64,000 nt of DNA from Xanthomonas indica (GCF_040529045.1 NZ_CP131914.1:2278501-2342500); one strand, 5' to 3'; numbered from the stretch's first letter, positions 11,847 through 22,139 are shown. Translations and numbers: made by a program. Notes: generated by a model from the sequence alone, not told the origin.

Positions 11847-13349
11847 GTGTCGAACTGGCCTCTACTCTCCATCCTGATCTGGCTGCCGATCATCGGCGGC
11901 GCCCTGGTCCTCGCCGTGCGCGACGCGCGTGCGGCACGCTGGGCGTCGCTGCTGGTGGCGTTGCTGACCTTCGCGCTCAGCGTGCCGCTGCTCACCGGTT
12001 TCGACTACGCCAGCGACGCGCTGCAGTTCGTCGAGACCCACGCCTGGATCCCGGCGTACGACATCGGCTACAACCTCGGCGCCGACGGCATCGCGGTCGC
12101 GCTGATCGTGCTGACCACCCTGGTCACGGTGCTGGCGCTGATCGGCGCGTGGACCTCGATCGACAAGCGCGTCAACCAGTACGTGGCCGCGTTCCTGATC
12201 CTGGAAGGCGTCACCGTCGGCATCTTCTCCGCCACCGACGCGATGCTGTTCTACGTGTTCTTCGAGGCGATGCTGATCCCGATGTTCCTGATCATCGGCA
12301 TCTGGGGCGGCCCGCGCCGCATCTATGCCGCGGTCAAGTTCTTCCTGTACACCTTCCTCGGCTCGGTGCTGATGCTGGTCGGGTTGATCTACCTGTACCT
12401 GAAGGGCGGCAGCTTCCAGCTCGCCGACCTGTACCAGCTCTCGCTCACGTCCAAGGAGCAGACCTGGCTGTTCTTCGCCTTCCTGATCGCCTTCGCGGTC
12501 AAGGTGCCGATGTTCCCGGTGCACACCTGGCTGCCGGACGCGCACGTGGAAGCGCCGACCGCCGGTTCGGTGATCCTGGCGGCGATCGCGCTGAAGATCG
12601 GCGGCTACGGCTTCCTGCGCTTCAACCTGCCGATCCTGCCCGACGCCAGCAACGAGTGGGCGTGGCTGGTGATCGCGCTGTCGCTGATCGCGGTGATCTA
12701 CGTCGGCCTGGTCGCCCTGGTCCAGGACGACATGAAGAAGCTGATCGCGTACTCGTCGATCGCGCACATGGGCTTCGTCACCCTCGGCACCTTCGTCGCC
12801 TTCGCCCTGGTCGGCTTCGGCAGCGTCGACGCCGCGCGGCTGGGCCTGCAGGGCGCGATGGTGCAGATGATCTCGCACGGCTTCGTGTCCGGCGCCATGT
12901 TCTCCTGCGTGGGCGTGCTGTACGACCGCATGCACACCCGCCGCATCGCCGATTACGGCGGCGTGGTCAACGTGATGCCGTGGTTCGCCACCTTCGCGAT
13001 GCTGTTCTTCATGGCCAACGCGGGCCTGCCGGGCACCAGCGGCTTCGTCGGCGAGTTCATGGTCATCATGGCCAGCTTCCAGGCGCATCCGCTGCTGGCC
13101 TTCGGCGCGGCGACCACCCTGGTGATCACCGCCGCCTACACCCTGTGGCTTTACAAGCGCGTGTTCTTCGGCGAGGTCGCCAATGCGCACGTGGCCGAGC
13201 TGAAGGACATCAACGGCCGCGAGGCGCTGGTGCTGGGCGTGTTCGCGCTCGGCGTGCTGGCCCTGGGCCTGTATCCGAAGCCGTTGACCGACCTGATGGA
13301 GCCCTCGATCGCGAAGCTGGCGGCGCAGATCGCCACCAGCAAGCTGTAA
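11847..13349 (+). CDS. nuoM: NADH-quinone oxidoreductase subunit M (antiporter-like)
   Basis: NuoM (500 residues) is a proton-pumping, antiporter-like membrane subunit with about 14 helices. Family motifs include the helix glutamate in YVFFEAMLIPMF near residue 138 and KVPMFPVHTWLPDAHVEAPT near residue 225. The start is GTG 11847, preceded by an AAGAA-like stretch. The gene lies between nuoL and nuoN in the canonical order. Confidence 0.95.
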   Translation: MSNWPLLSILIWLPIIGGALVLAVRDARAARWASLLVALLTFALSVPLLTGFDYASDALQFVETHAWIPAYDIGYNLGADGIAVALIVLTTLVTVLALIGAWTSIDKRVNQYVAAFLILEGVTVGIFSATDAMLFYVFFEAMLIPMFLIIGIWGGPRRIYAAVKFFLYTFLGSVLMLVGLIYLYLKGGSFQLADLYQLSLTSKEQTWLFFAFLIAFAVKVPMFPVHTWLPDAHVEAPTAGSVILAAIALKIGGYGFLRFNLPILPDASNEWAWLVIALSLIAVIYVGLVALVQDDMKKLIAYSSIAHMGFVTLGTFVAFALVGFGSVDAARLGLQGAMVQMISHGFVSGAMFSCVGVLYDRMHTRRIADYGGVVNVMPWFATFAMLFFMANAGLPGTSGFVGEFMVIMASFQAHPLLAFGAATTLVITAAYTLWLYKRVFFGEVANAHVAELKDINGREALVLGVFALGVLALGLYPKPLTDLMEPSIAKLAAQIATSKL

Positions 13350-13382
13350 GCGGCCGTCGAGCGTATTGATTCCAGAGATTTG

Positions 13383-14861
13383 ATGATGACCACCCCTGCG
13401 CTGCTGCCTCTGACCACCGTCGACCTGCCGCCCCTGCTGCCCGAGCTGGTGCTGACCGCCGGTGCCTTCTTCCTGCTGATGCTCGATCTGTTCGTCAGCG
13501 AGCGCAACAAGGCCTGGACCCACATCGTGTCGGTGGCGATCCTGGTCGCAGTGTTCGCGATGCTGCTGGCCGGCGTGGGCGGGCAGGGCGAGGTGTTCCA
13601 GGGCATGTTCGTGCGCGATGCCGCCGCCGACGTGATGAAGACGGTGATCGTCGGCCTCAGCGCGCTGACCCTGATCTACGGCTGGAGCTACCTGCGCGAG
13701 CGCAATCTGTACCAGGGCGAGATCCCGGTGCTGGTGCTGTTCGCCACGGTCGGCATGATGATCCTGGTCTCGGCCGGCAGCCTGCTGATGGTGTACCTGG
13801 GCCTGGAACTGCTGGCGCTGTGCTCCTACGCGCTGGTCGCCTCCAACCGCGACAACGGCATGGCCACCGAAGCGGCGATGAAGTACATCGTGCTCGGTTC
13901 GCTGGCCTCCGGCCTGCTGCTGTACGGCATGTCGCTGATCTACGGCGCCACCGGCACGCTGAGCCTGAGCGGCATCCACGAGGCGATCGGCAACGGCCGC
14001 GAGCACATGCTGCTGCTCACCGGCACCGTGTTCATGATCGCCGGCGTCGCCTTCAAGCTCGGCGCCGCGCCGTTCCACATGTGGCTGCCGGACGTCTACC
14101 AGGGCGCCCCGGCGCCGATCGCGCTGTTCATCAGCTCGGCCTCCAAGCTGGCCGCGTTCGGCATGGCCTACCGCCTGCTGGAAGTGGGCGTGGGCCCGCT
14201 GGCGGCGCAGTGGCACTGGGTGATCGGCGGCCTGGCGGCCCTGTCGCTGGTGGTCGGCAACCTGATGGCGGTGGCGCAGAGCAACCTCAAGCGCATGCTG
14301 GCGTACTCCACGGTCTCGCACATCGGCTTCCTGCTGCTGGGCGTGGCCGGCGGCGGCGAGCGCGGCTATGCGGCGGCGCTGTTCTACGCGATCTGCTACG
14401 CGGTGATGTCCACCGCGTCGTTCGGCGCGATCATCGCGCTGTCGCGCAAGGGCTTCGAGGCCGAGAACATCGACGACTTCAAGGGCCTGAACGCGCGCAA
14501 CCCGTGGATGGCGCTGCTGGTGCTGTGCATCATGGCCTCGCTGGCCGGCGTGCCGCCGTTCCTGGGCTTCTGGGCCAAGCTGGCGGTGCTGGGCGCGGTG
14601 GTCGCGGTGCCCGACCAGAACCTGTGGTGGACCGGCCTGGCGGTGCTGTCGGTGCTGTGCGCGGTGATCGGCGCCTTCTACTACCTGCGCGTGATCAAGG
14701 TGATGTATTTCGACGAGCCGGTCGGCTCGCCGCTGCCGGCCAACGACGATCGCGTGCTGGGCGTGGCATTGGGCGTCAACGCCCTGGGCCTGCTGGCCTT
14801 CGGCCTGGCCTGGAGCCCGCTGATGGCGTGGTGCCAGCGCGCCTTCGCGCACCTGGCCTGA
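13383..14861 (+). CDS. nuoN: NADH-quinone oxidoreductase subunit N (antiporter-like)
   Basis: NuoN (492 residues) is the third antiporter-like subunit and the last gene of the operon. The signature FKLGAAPFHMWLPDVYQGAP is visible near residue 225, and the helix glutamate lies in LGLELLALCSYAL. I chose the first of two consecutive ATG codons (13383 and 13386). A TTG directly upstream is less likely, since the purine-rich CCAGAGA sits at a suitable distance from the ATGs. A strong terminator follows within 30 bases. Confidence 0.94.
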   Translation: MMTTPALLPLTTVDLPPLLPELVLTAGAFFLLMLDLFVSERNKAWTHIVSVAILVAVFAMLLAGVGGQGEVFQGMFVRDAAADVMKTVIVGLSALTLIYGWSYLRERNLYQGEIPVLVLFATVGMMILVSAGSLLMVYLGLELLALCSYALVASNRDNGMATEAAMKYIVLGSLASGLLLYGMSLIYGATGTLSLSGIHEAIGNGREHMLLLTGTVFMIAGVAFKLGAAPFHMWLPDVYQGAPAPIALFISSASKLAAFGMAYRLLEVGVGPLAAQWHWVIGGLAALSLVVGNLMAVAQSNLKRMLAYSTVSHIGFLLLGVAGGGERGYAAALFYAICYAVMSTASFGAIIALSRKGFEAENIDDFKGLNARNPWMALLVLCIMASLAGVPPFLGFWAKLAVLGAVVAVPDQNLWWTGLAVLSVLCAVIGAFYYLRVIKVMYFDEPVGSPLPANDDRVLGVALGVNALGLLAFGLAWSPLMAWCQRAFAHLA

Positions 14862-14890
14862 TCGCGAAAGGGCGGTTTTCCCGCTGTTTC

Positions 14891-14925
14891 CGCCGACGCC
14901 GCCGCAAGGCGGCGTCGGCGTTTTT
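14891..14925 (+). terminator. Rho-independent terminator of the nuo operon
   Basis: A perfect 13-bp GC-rich stem (14891-14903 with 14908-14920) closes on a GCAA tetraloop and is followed by five T. It sits 29 bases after the nuoN stop and separates the nuo operon from the tRNA-led cluster downstream. Confidence 0.9.
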
Positions 14926-15027
14926 GCATTCGGCGATGCGATTGCTGTTTCGTTTTCCATCGTGTGCGGTTATCATGGCATCCTTCGCACGGCAGCCTCG
15001 CTACCGCGTCGAGATGAAAATCAGGGC

Positions 15028-15056
15028 TTGCAATCGACGCACTGATTCTTCATAAT
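15028..15056 (+). promoter_or_regulatory. Sigma70-type promoter of the initiator tRNA and rimP cluster
   Basis: TTGCAA (15028-15033) and CATAAT (15051-15056) are separated by exactly 17 bases and lie 11 bases upstream of the mature tRNA 5' end. This is the only good match between the nuo terminator and the tRNA. Confidence 0.75.
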
Positions 15057-15067
15057 TCCGCTTCTGC

Positions 15068-15144
15068 TGCGGGGTGGAGCAGTCTGGCAGCTCGTCGGGC
15101 TCATAACCCGAAGGTCGCAGGTTCAAATCCTGCCCCCGCTACCA
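15068..15144 (+). tRNA. tRNA-fMet (CAT), initiator
   Basis: This is a 77-nt cloverleaf with CCA encoded. The anticodon loop is CTCATAA. The anticodon stem has three consecutive G:C pairs (GGG/CCC), the mark of initiator tRNA, and the top acceptor pair is a mismatch (T1 opposite T72), as needed for formylation. E. coli has C1:A72 there, so the T:T form is a variation. The acceptor 7-mer TGCGGGG pairs with CCCCGCT except at that first position. Linkage to rimP-nusA-infB matches the metY locus of other gammaproteobacteria. Confidence 0.95.
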
Positions 15145-15261
15145 TATTTGTCTGCAGCGGCAACCAGTCCATCGGTTGTCTGCGGCAGGGAAATCTGGGC
15201 TTCGCGATGACGCATGTTCCCGTCGTCGCAACCGGAATCCAGCGTGACCGGAGTTTTACCG

Positions 15262-15288
15262 GACAAGGGGCCCAGAGGGCCCTTTGTC
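15262..15288 (+). promoter_or_regulatory. Hairpin in the rimP leader, possible attenuator
   Basis: A 12-bp stem (15262-15273 with 15277-15288, one G:T pair) with an AGA loop lies between the initiator tRNA and rimP. It is followed by GTTTCC rather than a long T-run. It could end tRNA transcripts partly, guide tRNA 3' processing, or act as a NusA-responsive attenuator for the rimP-nusA-infB cluster. The structure is seen; the role is inference. Confidence 0.5.
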
Positions 15289-15350
15289 GTTTCCGGGGTC
15301 CGGAAAATGCACGAACCGATTCTTCAACCATTTCAGATGCAAGGCAGGCT

Positions 15351-15956
15351 GTGAGCGACAAGGCAAACGAAATCGCGACTCTGCTGGGCCCGACCGTGGA
15401 CGCGTTGGGCCTGGAACTGCTGGGCGCCGAATATCTGCCGGCCCCTGGCGGCGCCACGCTGCGCCTTTATATCGACGTGCCGCTGGCCGAGCAGCCCGAG
15501 CGCATCGTCAATATCGACGATTGCGAGCGGGTCAGCCGCGAGGTCTCGGCGCAACTGGACGTGGAAGACCCGATCAGCGGCAACTACACGCTGGAAGTGT
15601 CCTCGCCGGGCGTGGACCGGCCGCTGTTCAGCGCCGAACAGTTTTCCCGCCACCTGGGCGAATCGGCCAAGGTGGTGCTGAAGCTGCCGCAGCAGGGCCG
15701 GCGGCGCCTGCAGGGGCGCATCGTGCAGGCCGACGCCGATGCCGGCCGGATCACCTTCGAGGTCGACGGCGCCGAACTGGCGGTGGACTTCGACAACATC
15801 GACAAGGCGCGGATCATGCCCGACTGGGCGGCGCTGGGCCTGGCCCCGACCAAGCCGGGCAAGGGGCCGAAGCCGGCCGGCAAGAACGCAAAATCCAATA
15901 AGAAACCATCCAACGAACCGGCGGCCGACGAGGCTGCGCGCGGAGCGAAAGAATGA
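15351..15956 (+). CDS. rimP: Ribosome maturation factor RimP
   Basis: RimP (201 residues) helps mature the 30S subunit. The N-terminal domain contains [16 protein letters not shown] and the motif [14 protein letters not shown], followed by [14 protein letters not shown], all typical of the family. The C-terminal part is an Sm-like fold and then a lysine/proline-rich tail. I chose GTG 15351 because the conserved part begins right after it and AAGGCAGG precedes it. The frame is open further upstream, but that stretch is non-conserved leader. It overlaps nusA by four bases. Confidence 0.93.
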   Translation: MSDKANEIATLLGPTVDALGLELLGAEYLPAPGGATLRLYIDVPLAEQPERIVNIDDCERVSREVSAQLDVEDPISGNYTLEVSSPGVDRPLFSAEQFSRHLGESAKVVLKLPQQGRRRLQGRIVQADADAGRITFEVDGAELAVDFDNIDKARIMPDWAALGLAPTKPGKGPKPAGKNAKSNKKPSNEPAADEAARGAKE

Positions 15957-17464
15957 GCAAGGAACTGTTGCTGGTAGTCGACGCGGTGGCCAACGAAAAG
16001 GGCGTGCCGCGCGAAGTGATCTTCGACGCGATCGAGGCCGCATTGGCGTCGGCGGCGAAGAAGCGCTACCCCGACCAGGACGTGCTGACGCGCGTCACCA
16101 TCGACCACAAGGACGGCACCTACGAGACCTTCCGGCGTTGGGAAGTGGTGGCCGACGACGTGGTGATGGAATCGCCCGACCGGCAGATCCGCCTGATGGA
16201 CGCGGTCGACGAGGCCGAAGGCGTGGACGTCGGCGACTACATCGAAGAGCAGATCGAGAATCCGGACTTCGGCCGCATCGCCGCGCAGGCCGCCAAGCAG
16301 GTGATCGTGCAGCGCGTGCGCGAGGCCGAGCGCCAGCAGGTGGTGGACGCGTGGAAGGATCGCGTCGGCGAGCTGGTCACCGGCGTGGTCAAGCGCGCCG
16401 AGCGCGGCAACATCTACGTGGACCTGGGCGGCAACGCCGAGGCCTTCATTCCCAAGGACAAGGGCATCCCGCGCGACGTGCTGCGCGCCGGCGACCGCGT
16501 GCGCGGCTACCTGGCCGAAGTGCGTTCGGAGCCGCGTGGCCCGCAGCTGTTCATCAGCCGCGCCGCGCCGGAATTCATGATCGAGCTGTTCAAGCTGGAA
16601 GTGCCGGAAGTGGGCCAGGGCCTGGTCGAGATCAAGGCCTGCGCGCGCGATCCGGGCGACCGCGCCAAGATCGCGGTGCTGGCGCACGACACCCGCACCG
16701 ATCCGATCGGCGCCTGCATCGGCATGCGCGGTTCGCGCGTGCAGGCGGTGTCCAACGAGCTCAACGGCGAGCGCGTGGACATCGTGCTGTGGAACGACAA
16801 CCCGGCCAACTTCGTCATCAACGCGATGGCGCCGGCCGAGGTGCAGTCGATCATCGTCGACGAAGAAAAGCACTCGATGGACCTGGCGGTGGCGGAAGAC
16901 CGCCTGGCCCAGGCGATCGGCAAGGGCGGCCAGAACGTGCGCCTGGCCAGCCGCCTGACCGGCTGGCAGCTCAACGTGATGACCGCCGAGCAGGTCGCGG
17001 CCAAGTCCGAGGCCGAGCAGGCCGTGGCCCGCCAGCTGTTCATGGACAAGCTGGAAGTGGACGAGGAGATCGCCGCGATCCTGGTCGCCGAGGGCTTCAA
17101 CTCGGTCGAGGAAATCGCCTACGTGCCGGTCGGCGAGCTGCTGGCGGTGGAAGGCTTCGACGAGGACATCGTCGAGGAACTGCGCGCCCGTGCCCGCGAC
17201 GCGCTGCTCAACGAGGCGCTGGCCGCCGAGGAGAGCGACGACGACGGCGTGCCGGCGGCGGACCTGCTGTCGCTGCCGGGCATGGACGAAGCCACCGCCT
17301 ACGCGCTGGCCGGCCATGGCGTACGCACCAGCGAGGACCTGTCGGATCTGGCTGCCGACGAAATCCTCGAGTTCGGCATCGAGGACCTGGACAAGGACCG
17401 CGCCGCGGCCCTGATCCTGGCCGCCCGCGCCGAGGAGATCGCCCGCCTGGAGCGCGGCGAATGA
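15953..17464 (+). CDS. nusA: Transcription termination/antitermination protein NusA
   Basis: NusA (503 residues) binds RNA polymerase and nascent RNA to set pausing, termination and antitermination. The order of domains is visible: an RNAP-binding N-domain (about 1-130), S1 (about 137-200), KH1 with [13 protein letters not shown] near residue 255, and KH2 with [17 protein letters not shown] near residue 320. Two acidic helix-hairpin-helix repeats form the last 150 residues. It starts in the rimP stop (ATGA). Confidence 0.96.
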   Translation: MSKELLLVVDAVANEKGVPREVIFDAIEAALASAAKKRYPDQDVLTRVTIDHKDGTYETFRRWEVVADDVVMESPDRQIRLMDAVDEAEGVDVGDYIEEQIENPDFGRIAAQAAKQVIVQRVREAERQQVVDAWKDRVGELVTGVVKRAERGNIYVDLGGNAEAFIPKDKGIPRDVLRAGDRVRGYLAEVRSEPRGPQLFISRAAPEFMIELFKLEVPEVGQGLVEIKACARDPGDRAKIAVLAHDTRTDPIGACIGMRGSRVQAVSNELNGERVDIVLWNDNPANFVINAMAPAEVQSIIVDEEKHSMDLAVAEDRLAQAIGKGGQNVRLASRLTGWQLNVMTAEQVAAKSEAEQAVARQLFMDKLEVDEEIAAILVAEGFNSVEEIAYVPVGELLAVEGFDEDIVEELRARARDALLNEALAAEESDDDGVPAADLLSLPGMDEATAYALAGHGVRTSEDLSDLAADEILEFGIEDLDKDRAAALILAARAEEIARLERGE

Positions 17465-17480
17465 GTCAGCGATGAATGCC

Positions 17481-17499
17481 GCCCTGACCCGATCAGGGC
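17481..17499 (+). promoter_or_regulatory. Small hairpin between nusA and infB
   Basis: GCCCTGA and TCAGGGC form a 7-bp stem with a five-base loop in the 95-bp nusA-infB gap. There is no T-run, so it is more likely an RNA-stability or processing element than a terminator. A TAGAAT sequence follows, but no convincing -35 box goes with it. Confidence 0.35.
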
Positions 17500-17559
17500 T
17501 TAGAATCCGCGCTACCTTCGCACGCGGCGAGGGGGCGCCAACCAGATCATAGGATCCGA

Positions 17560-20268
17560 ATGTCGCAGCAAACCACCATCCGCAAGCTGGCCGAACTGGT
17601 GAACACGCCGGTCGAGAAACTGCTGGTTCAACTGGCCGACGCCGGGATGAAGTTCAGCGGTCCCGACCAGGTCGTCACCAGCACCGAAAAGATGAAGCTG
17701 CTGGGCTTCCTGCGCCGTACCCACGGCAAGACCGACAAGCCGGTCGAGGAAGAGGCCCAGGCGGCGCCGAAGAAGATCACCCTGAACCGGCGCAAGCTGC
17801 AGGAAGTGACGGTCAGCGCCGGGCGCAGCAAGACCACGGTCAACGTCGAGGTCCGGCAGAAGCGCACCTACGTGAAGTCGGCCGAGGACCTGGCCGCCGA
17901 GCGTGCGGCGCCGTCCGCGGGCGGACGGGTGGACGATGAGCGCGCCGAGATCCTGCGCAAGCTGGAGGAATCCAAGCAGCGCAACCTGGCCGAGCAGCAG
18001 AAGCTCGCCGAGCAGGACCGTGCGCGCGCCGAGGAAATCGAGCGCAAGCGCAAGGCCGAGCAGGAAGCGCGCGAGCGCGCCGAGGCCGAGCAGCGCGCCG
18101 CGCAGGCGGCGCTGGAAGCCGAGTCGGCACCGCCGGCTGCGGCGCCGGCCGCGCCTGCCGCCGACCGCAACGCCGCCGCTGCGCCGCGCGCGCCGCGTCC
18201 GGCGGTGGCACCGCGTCCGGCCGGTGCGGCGCATCCGGCCAAGCCGGCGGCCCCGCGCAGCGACGACCGCAACAACGCCAACAACAAGCACAAGACCCGC
18301 GGCTCGCACGTGATGGTCGCCGGTGTCGAGGACGACGACAGCACCAGCCGCTTCGCCGGCCAGCTGCACCTGTCCGCGGCCGACCGCGCGCGCCGTTCCA
18401 ACGTGCGCGGCAAGCCGCGCGGCGGCAGCCATAGCGGCGGCCGTCGCCAGGCCGAGCCGTCGCGCAGCGGCGGCGGCGCGCACGGCTTCGAGCGCCCCAC
18501 CGCGCCGGTGGTGCGCGAAGTGGCGATCGGCGACACCATCACCGTGGCCGACCTGGCGCAGAAGCTCGCGCTGAAGGGCGGCGACGTGGTGAAGGCGCTG
18601 TTCAAGATGGGCGTGATGGCCACCATCACCCAGACCATCGACCACGACACCGCGGCGCTGGTCACCGAAGAGCTCGGCCACAAGCCGGTGCGTGCGGGCA
18701 GTGCCGATGCCGAGGACGCGCTGCTGGCGCACACCGAGGACGCGCAGGGCGAGAAGCTGCCGCGGCCGCCGGTGGTCACCATCATGGGCCACGTCGACCA
18801 CGGCAAGACCTCGCTGCTGGACTACATCCGCCGCACCAAGGTCGCCTCGGGCGAAGCCGGTGGCATCACCCAGCACATCGGCGCGTACCACGTCGAAACC
18901 GATCGCGGCGTCATCAGCTTCCTGGATACCCCGGGCCACGCCGCGTTCACCTCGATGCGCGCCCGCGGCGCCAAGCTCACCGACATCGTGGTGCTGGTGG
19001 TCGCGGCCGACGACGGCGTGATGCCGCAGACGGTCGAGGCGGTCAAGCATGCCAAGGCGGCCGGCGTGCCGCTGATCGTGGCGGTCAACAAGATCGACAA
19101 GTCCGGCGCCGATCCGCTGCGGGTCAAGAACGAACTGCTGGCGCAGGACGTGGTCGCCGAAGAGTTCGGCGGCGACACCCAGTTCGTCGAGCTCTCGGCC
19201 AAGACCGGCCAGGGCATCGACACGCTGCTGGATGCGATCTCGCTGCAGGCCGAAGTGCTGGAACTGCGCGCGGTGGCCGAAGGCCGCGCCAGCGGCGTGG
19301 TGATCGAGTCCTCGCTGGACAAGGGCCGCGGCCCGGTGGCGACGGTGCTGGTGCAGCAGGGCGCGCTGAAGAAGGGCGACTACCTGGTGTGCGGCATCCA
19401 GTACGGCCGCGTGCGTGCGCTGTTCGACGAGACCGGCAAGCAGCCGGATTCGGCGGGTCCGTCCATCCCGGTGCAGGTGCTCGGCCTGTCCGGCGTGCCG
19501 GATGCCGGCGACGACTTCGTGGTCGTCGACGACGAGCGCCTGGCCAAGGACGTGGCGCAGCAGCGCGAGACCAAGCGCCGTGAGTCGCGCCTGGTGTCCA
19601 CCGCGGGCAGCCGCATGGAAGACATCATGTCGCAGCTCGGCAAGGGCGAGGGCCAGCTGTCGCTGAACCTGGTGATCAAGGCCGACGTGCAGGGTTCGGT
19701 GGAAGCGCTGAAGCAGTCGCTGACCGCGCTGTCCAACGAGCAGATCCGCATCAACGTCATCCACTCCGGCGTGGGCGGCATCACCGAATCCGATGCGAAT
19801 TCGGCGCTGGCCTCCAAGGCCACGGTGATCGGCTTCAACGTGCGTGCCGACGCCTCGGCGCGGCGCATCATCGAGACCAACGGCATCGACCTGCGTTACT
19901 TCTCGATCATCTACGACGTGATCGACCAGGTGAAGCAGGTGGCGTCCGGCCTGCTGGGCGTGGAGATCCGCGAAGAGATCATCGGTATCGCCCAGGTGCG
20001 CGACGTGTTCCGCAGCTCCAAGTTCGGCGCCGTCGCCGGCTGCATGGTCGTGGAGGGCGTGGTCAAGCGCAACAAGCCGATCCGCGTGCTGCGCGACAAC
20101 ACCGTGGTGTTCGAGGGCGAGCTGGAATCGCTGCGTCGCTTCAAGGAGAACGTCGACGAAGTGCGCAACGGCACCGAGTGCGGTATCGGCGTGAAGGCCT
20201 ACAACGACGTCAAGGCCGGCGACCAGATCGAGTGCTTCGAGCGCATCGAAGTGCAGCGTACGCTGTAA
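17560..20268 (+). CDS. infB: Translation initiation factor IF-2
   Basis: IF-2 (902 residues) is the GTPase that brings initiator tRNA to the 30S subunit, fitting its place behind the initiator tRNA gene. The first 50 residues form an IF2_N fold. Residues of about 125-330 are a charged, alanine-rich linker with Arg/Gly-rich patches. The GTPase domain has GHVDHGKT at 410-417, then [12 protein letters not shown] and SAKTG. Two beta-barrel domains and the fMet-tRNA-binding C-domain follow. AGGAT precedes the ATG. Confidence 0.97.
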   Translation: MSQQTTIRKLAELVNTPVEKLLVQLADAGMKFSGPDQVVTSTEKMKLLGFLRRTHGKTDKPVEEEAQAAPKKITLNRRKLQEVTVSAGRSKTTVNVEVRQKRTYVKSAEDLAAERAAPSAGGRVDDERAEILRKLEESKQRNLAEQQKLAEQDRARAEEIERKRKAEQEARERAEAEQRAAQAALEAESAPPAAAPAAPAADRNAAAAPRAPRPAVAPRPAGAAHPAKPAAPRSDDRNNANNKHKTRGSHVMVAGVEDDDSTSRFAGQLHLSAADRARRSNVRGKPRGGSHSGGRRQAEPSRSGGGAHGFERPTAPVVREVAIGDTITVADLAQKLALKGGDVVKALFKMGVMATITQTIDHDTAALVTEELGHKPVRAGSADAEDALLAHTEDAQGEKLPRPPVVTIMGHVDHGKTSLLDYIRRTKVASGEAGGITQHIGAYHVETDRGVISFLDTPGHAAFTSMRARGAKLTDIVVLVVAADDGVMPQTVEAVKHAKAAGVPLIVAVNKIDKSGADPLRVKNELLAQDVVAEEFGGDTQFVELSAKTGQGIDTLLDAISLQAEVLELRAVAEGRASGVVIESSLDKGRGPVATVLVQQGALKKGDYLVCGIQYGRVRALFDETGKQPDSAGPSIPVQVLGLSGVPDAGDDFVVVDDERLAKDVAQQRETKRRESRLVSTAGSRMEDIMSQLGKGEGQLSLNLVIKADVQGSVEALKQSLTALSNEQIRINVIHSGVGGITESDANSALASKATVIGFNVRADASARRIIETNGIDLRYFSIIYDVIDQVKQVASGLLGVEIREEIIGIAQVRDVFRSSKFGAVAGCMVVEGVVKRNKPIRVLRDNTVVFEGELESLRRFKENVDEVRNGTECGIGVKAYNDVKAGDQIECFERIEVQRTL

Positions 20269-20273
20269 GAGCT

Positions 20274-20302
20274 GGGATTCGGGAATCGGGATTGGGGATT
20301 CG
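20274..20302 (+). repeat. GGGATT-type short interspersed repeat
   Basis: Four tandem variants of GGGATTSG fill the space directly after the infB stop. The same unit recurs, in both orientations, at five other gaps of this window. Confidence 0.75.
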
Positions 20303-20380
20303 TAAAAGCGGTGCGCTACGTGCGTATCGCTTCTGCGAGTCTCTCCCGATCCCGTCTTTCCAAAAGAGAGAGCTTCAGTC

Positions 20381-20794
20381 ATGCCCACCAAATCTTTCCA
20401 CCGTACCGATCGCGTGTCCGCGCAGATCCGGCGCGACCTCGGCACGATCGTGCATGCGGCCGTGCGCGATCACGGCTTGCCCTCGGTCAGCGTGTCCGAC
20501 GTCGAAGTCACCCGCGATCTGGCGCATGCCAAGGTGTTCGTTACCGCGCTGATGCAGGAACGCTCGGCCGAGGCGGTCAAGGGCCTGAAGGAACTGGCGC
20601 CGCAGCTGCGCAGCGAACTGGCGCGGGCGATGAAGCTGCGCCACGTCCCCGAACTGCATTTCCATTACGACGATTCGGTCGATCGCGGCGAGCGCATCGA
20701 CAACCTGCTGCGCGACATGCCGGAACTGCAGCAGGATCGGGACGACGACGGTCATGCCGCCGCCGACGACGAAACGGCGCCGCGCAAGGACTGA
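20381..20794 (+). CDS. rbfA: Ribosome-binding factor A
   Basis: RbfA (137 residues) is a KH-like 30S assembly factor needed for 16S rRNA 5'-end maturation and cold growth. The start region (R[16 protein letters not shown]), the central [16 protein letters not shown] and the late [21 protein letters not shown] are family signatures. The C-terminal tail is acidic. An AGAGAG stretch precedes the ATG. The gene lies between infB and truB in the canonical order. Confidence 0.95.
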   Translation: MPTKSFHRTDRVSAQIRRDLGTIVHAAVRDHGLPSVSVSDVEVTRDLAHAKVFVTALMQERSAEAVKGLKELAPQLRSELARAMKLRHVPELHFHYDDSVDRGERIDNLLRDMPELQQDRDDDGHAAADDETAPRKD

Positions 20795-20801
20795 GTCCGC
20801 T

Positions 20802-20821
20802 GCCGACGCCGCGGCGTCGGC
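20802..20821. terminator. Perfect 20-bp palindrome after rbfA
   Basis: GCCGACGCCG is followed directly by its reverse complement, eight bases after the rbfA stop. The same core forms the stem of the nuo terminator. Without a loop or T-run it is at best a weak or processed 3' end. Confidence 0.4.
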
Positions 20822-20980
20822 GTGCATTGTGTGAGTGCGGGCGCCGAACGCGAGCGCCCGTTTCGCAGTCGCGATCACGGTGTTCTTCGATTCGTGCGGT
20901 TTTCCGCTGTCCCGTGCGTGCCTGCGCTTTCCGCCCGTGCCGTTCGCCTGCGCCATGCCGAGGCCGGATCCGCCATTTCC

Positions 20981-21004
20981 GACTCTCCAATCCCCAATCC
21001 CGAC
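20981..21004 (-). repeat. GGGATT-type short repeat abutting truB
   Basis: This is the same repeat as after infB, in the opposite orientation (reading CCAATCCCCAATCCC on the plus strand). It ends only five bases before the truB start and so occupies the place of the ribosome-binding site. Confidence 0.7.
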
Positions 21005-21009
21005 CCACC

Positions 21010-21936
21010 ATGCCCGTCTTCGGCCCGCGTCTGCCCCGTATCGTCTTCCGTCGCCTCGACGGCATCGTGCTGCTCGACAAGCCGATCGGCATGAGTTCCA
21101 ACGCGGCGCTGCAGGCGGCGCGGCGGCTGTTCCGTGCCGAGAAGGGCGGCCACACCGGCAGCCTGGATCCGCTCGCCACCGGGCTGCTGCCGCTGTGCTT
21201 CGGCGAGGCGACCAAGCTGGCCGGGCTGTTGCTCGGGTCGGCCAAGGCCTATGAGGCGGAGGTGGTGCTTGGCGTCACCACCGACAGCGACGATGCCGAG
21301 GGCGCGGTGCTGCGGACCCGGCCGGTGCCGCCGCTGGACGCGACGACGCTGGAGGCGGCGCTGGCGCCGCTGCGCGGACGCATCCGCCAGCGCGCGCCGA
21401 TCTACTCCGCGCTCAAGCAGGGCGGGGAGCCGCTGTACGTCAAGGCGCGGCGCGGCGAGGCGATCGAGGCGCCGGAGCGCGAGGTCGAGGTGCATGCGAT
21501 CGACGTGCTCGCCCATGCCGGCGACCGCCTGCGCCTGCATGTGGCCTGCGGGTCCGGCACCTACATCCGCAGCCTGGCCCGCGACCTGGGCGAGGCGCTG
21601 GGCTGCGGCGCGCACATCGCCGCGCTGCGGCGGCTGTGGGTGGAGCCGTTCCGCACGCCGCAGATGGTGACTCTGGAGCATCTTCAGCAACTGGCCGCGC
21701 AGGATCCGGCGGCGTTGGAGGCGTTGGTGCTGCCGCTGGCCGCCGGCCTGGCCGATTTCCCGCCGGTGCGCCTGGAGCATGCTGCGGCGCAGCGTTTCCG
21801 CATGGGCCAGCGCCTGCGCGATCCGGCCTGGGCGCCCGGCCTGGCCGCGGTGTTCGACGCCGACGGGGTGCCGCTGGGCCTGGGCCAGGTCGATGCCAGC
21901 GGGCTGCTGGCGCCGCAGCGCATGTTCAATCCGTGA
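21010..21936 (+). CDS. truB: tRNA pseudouridine(55) synthase
   Basis: TruB (308 residues) makes pseudouridine 55 in the T-loop of tRNAs. The N-terminal GIVLLDKP-type motif and the catalytic motif GSLDPLATG (Asp56) are present, as is [16 protein letters not shown] near residue 190. The C-terminal part looks like the bacterial RNA-binding extension. ATG 21010 is the only start that keeps the conserved first strand and avoids leader sequence. It has no visible Shine-Dalgarno, because a repeat lies directly upstream, and the frame remains open to 20311. Confidence 0.9.
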   Translation: MPVFGPRLPRIVFRRLDGIVLLDKPIGMSSNAALQAARRLFRAEKGGHTGSLDPLATGLLPLCFGEATKLAGLLLGSAKAYEAEVVLGVTTDSDDAEGAVLRTRPVPPLDATTLEAALAPLRGRIRQRAPIYSALKQGGEPLYVKARRGEAIEAPEREVEVHAIDVLAHAGDRLRLHVACGSGTYIRSLARDLGEALGCGAHIAALRRLWVEPFRTPQMVTLEHLQQLAAQDPAALEALVLPLAAGLADFPPVRLEHAAAQRFRMGQRLRDPAWAPGLAAVFDADGVPLGLGQVDASGLLAPQRMFNP

Positions 21937-22000
21937 CCGCAACGGCAGGCGCATCGGCCGCCACCTGACTGTCGTTCAGTCATGACGCTGTCTTAACGCC

Positions 22001-22029
22001 TTGTTCCTCCGGGCCAGGGCCGGTACAAT
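22001..22029 (+). promoter_or_regulatory. Sigma70-type promoter of rpsO
   Basis: TTGTTC (22001-22006) and TACAAT (22024-22029) are 17 bases apart, in the 203-bp truB-rpsO gap and about 110 bases before the rpsO start. This suggests that rpsO and pnp have their own promoter in addition to read-through from the rimP cluster. Confidence 0.7.
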
Positions 22030-22139
22030 TTCGCGGCCTTTCCGGCACGCTGCGCTCCGGCGCAATCCTTCGCAATCGGCGAGCCAGGCGGTGCGTCCTT
22101 CGCACGTTCCTGCCGGCCCCGCATCTCAGAGAAAACCTC

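Noticed and set aside
11862-14960. Minus-strand frame of 1032 codons opposite nuoM and nuoN
   Set aside because: Shadow of the real genes; composition dominated by His/Gln/Arg, no conserved motif.
15145-15350. A riboswitch in the rimP leader
   Set aside because: Only one simple hairpin is visible; no known aptamer core sequence was recognised.
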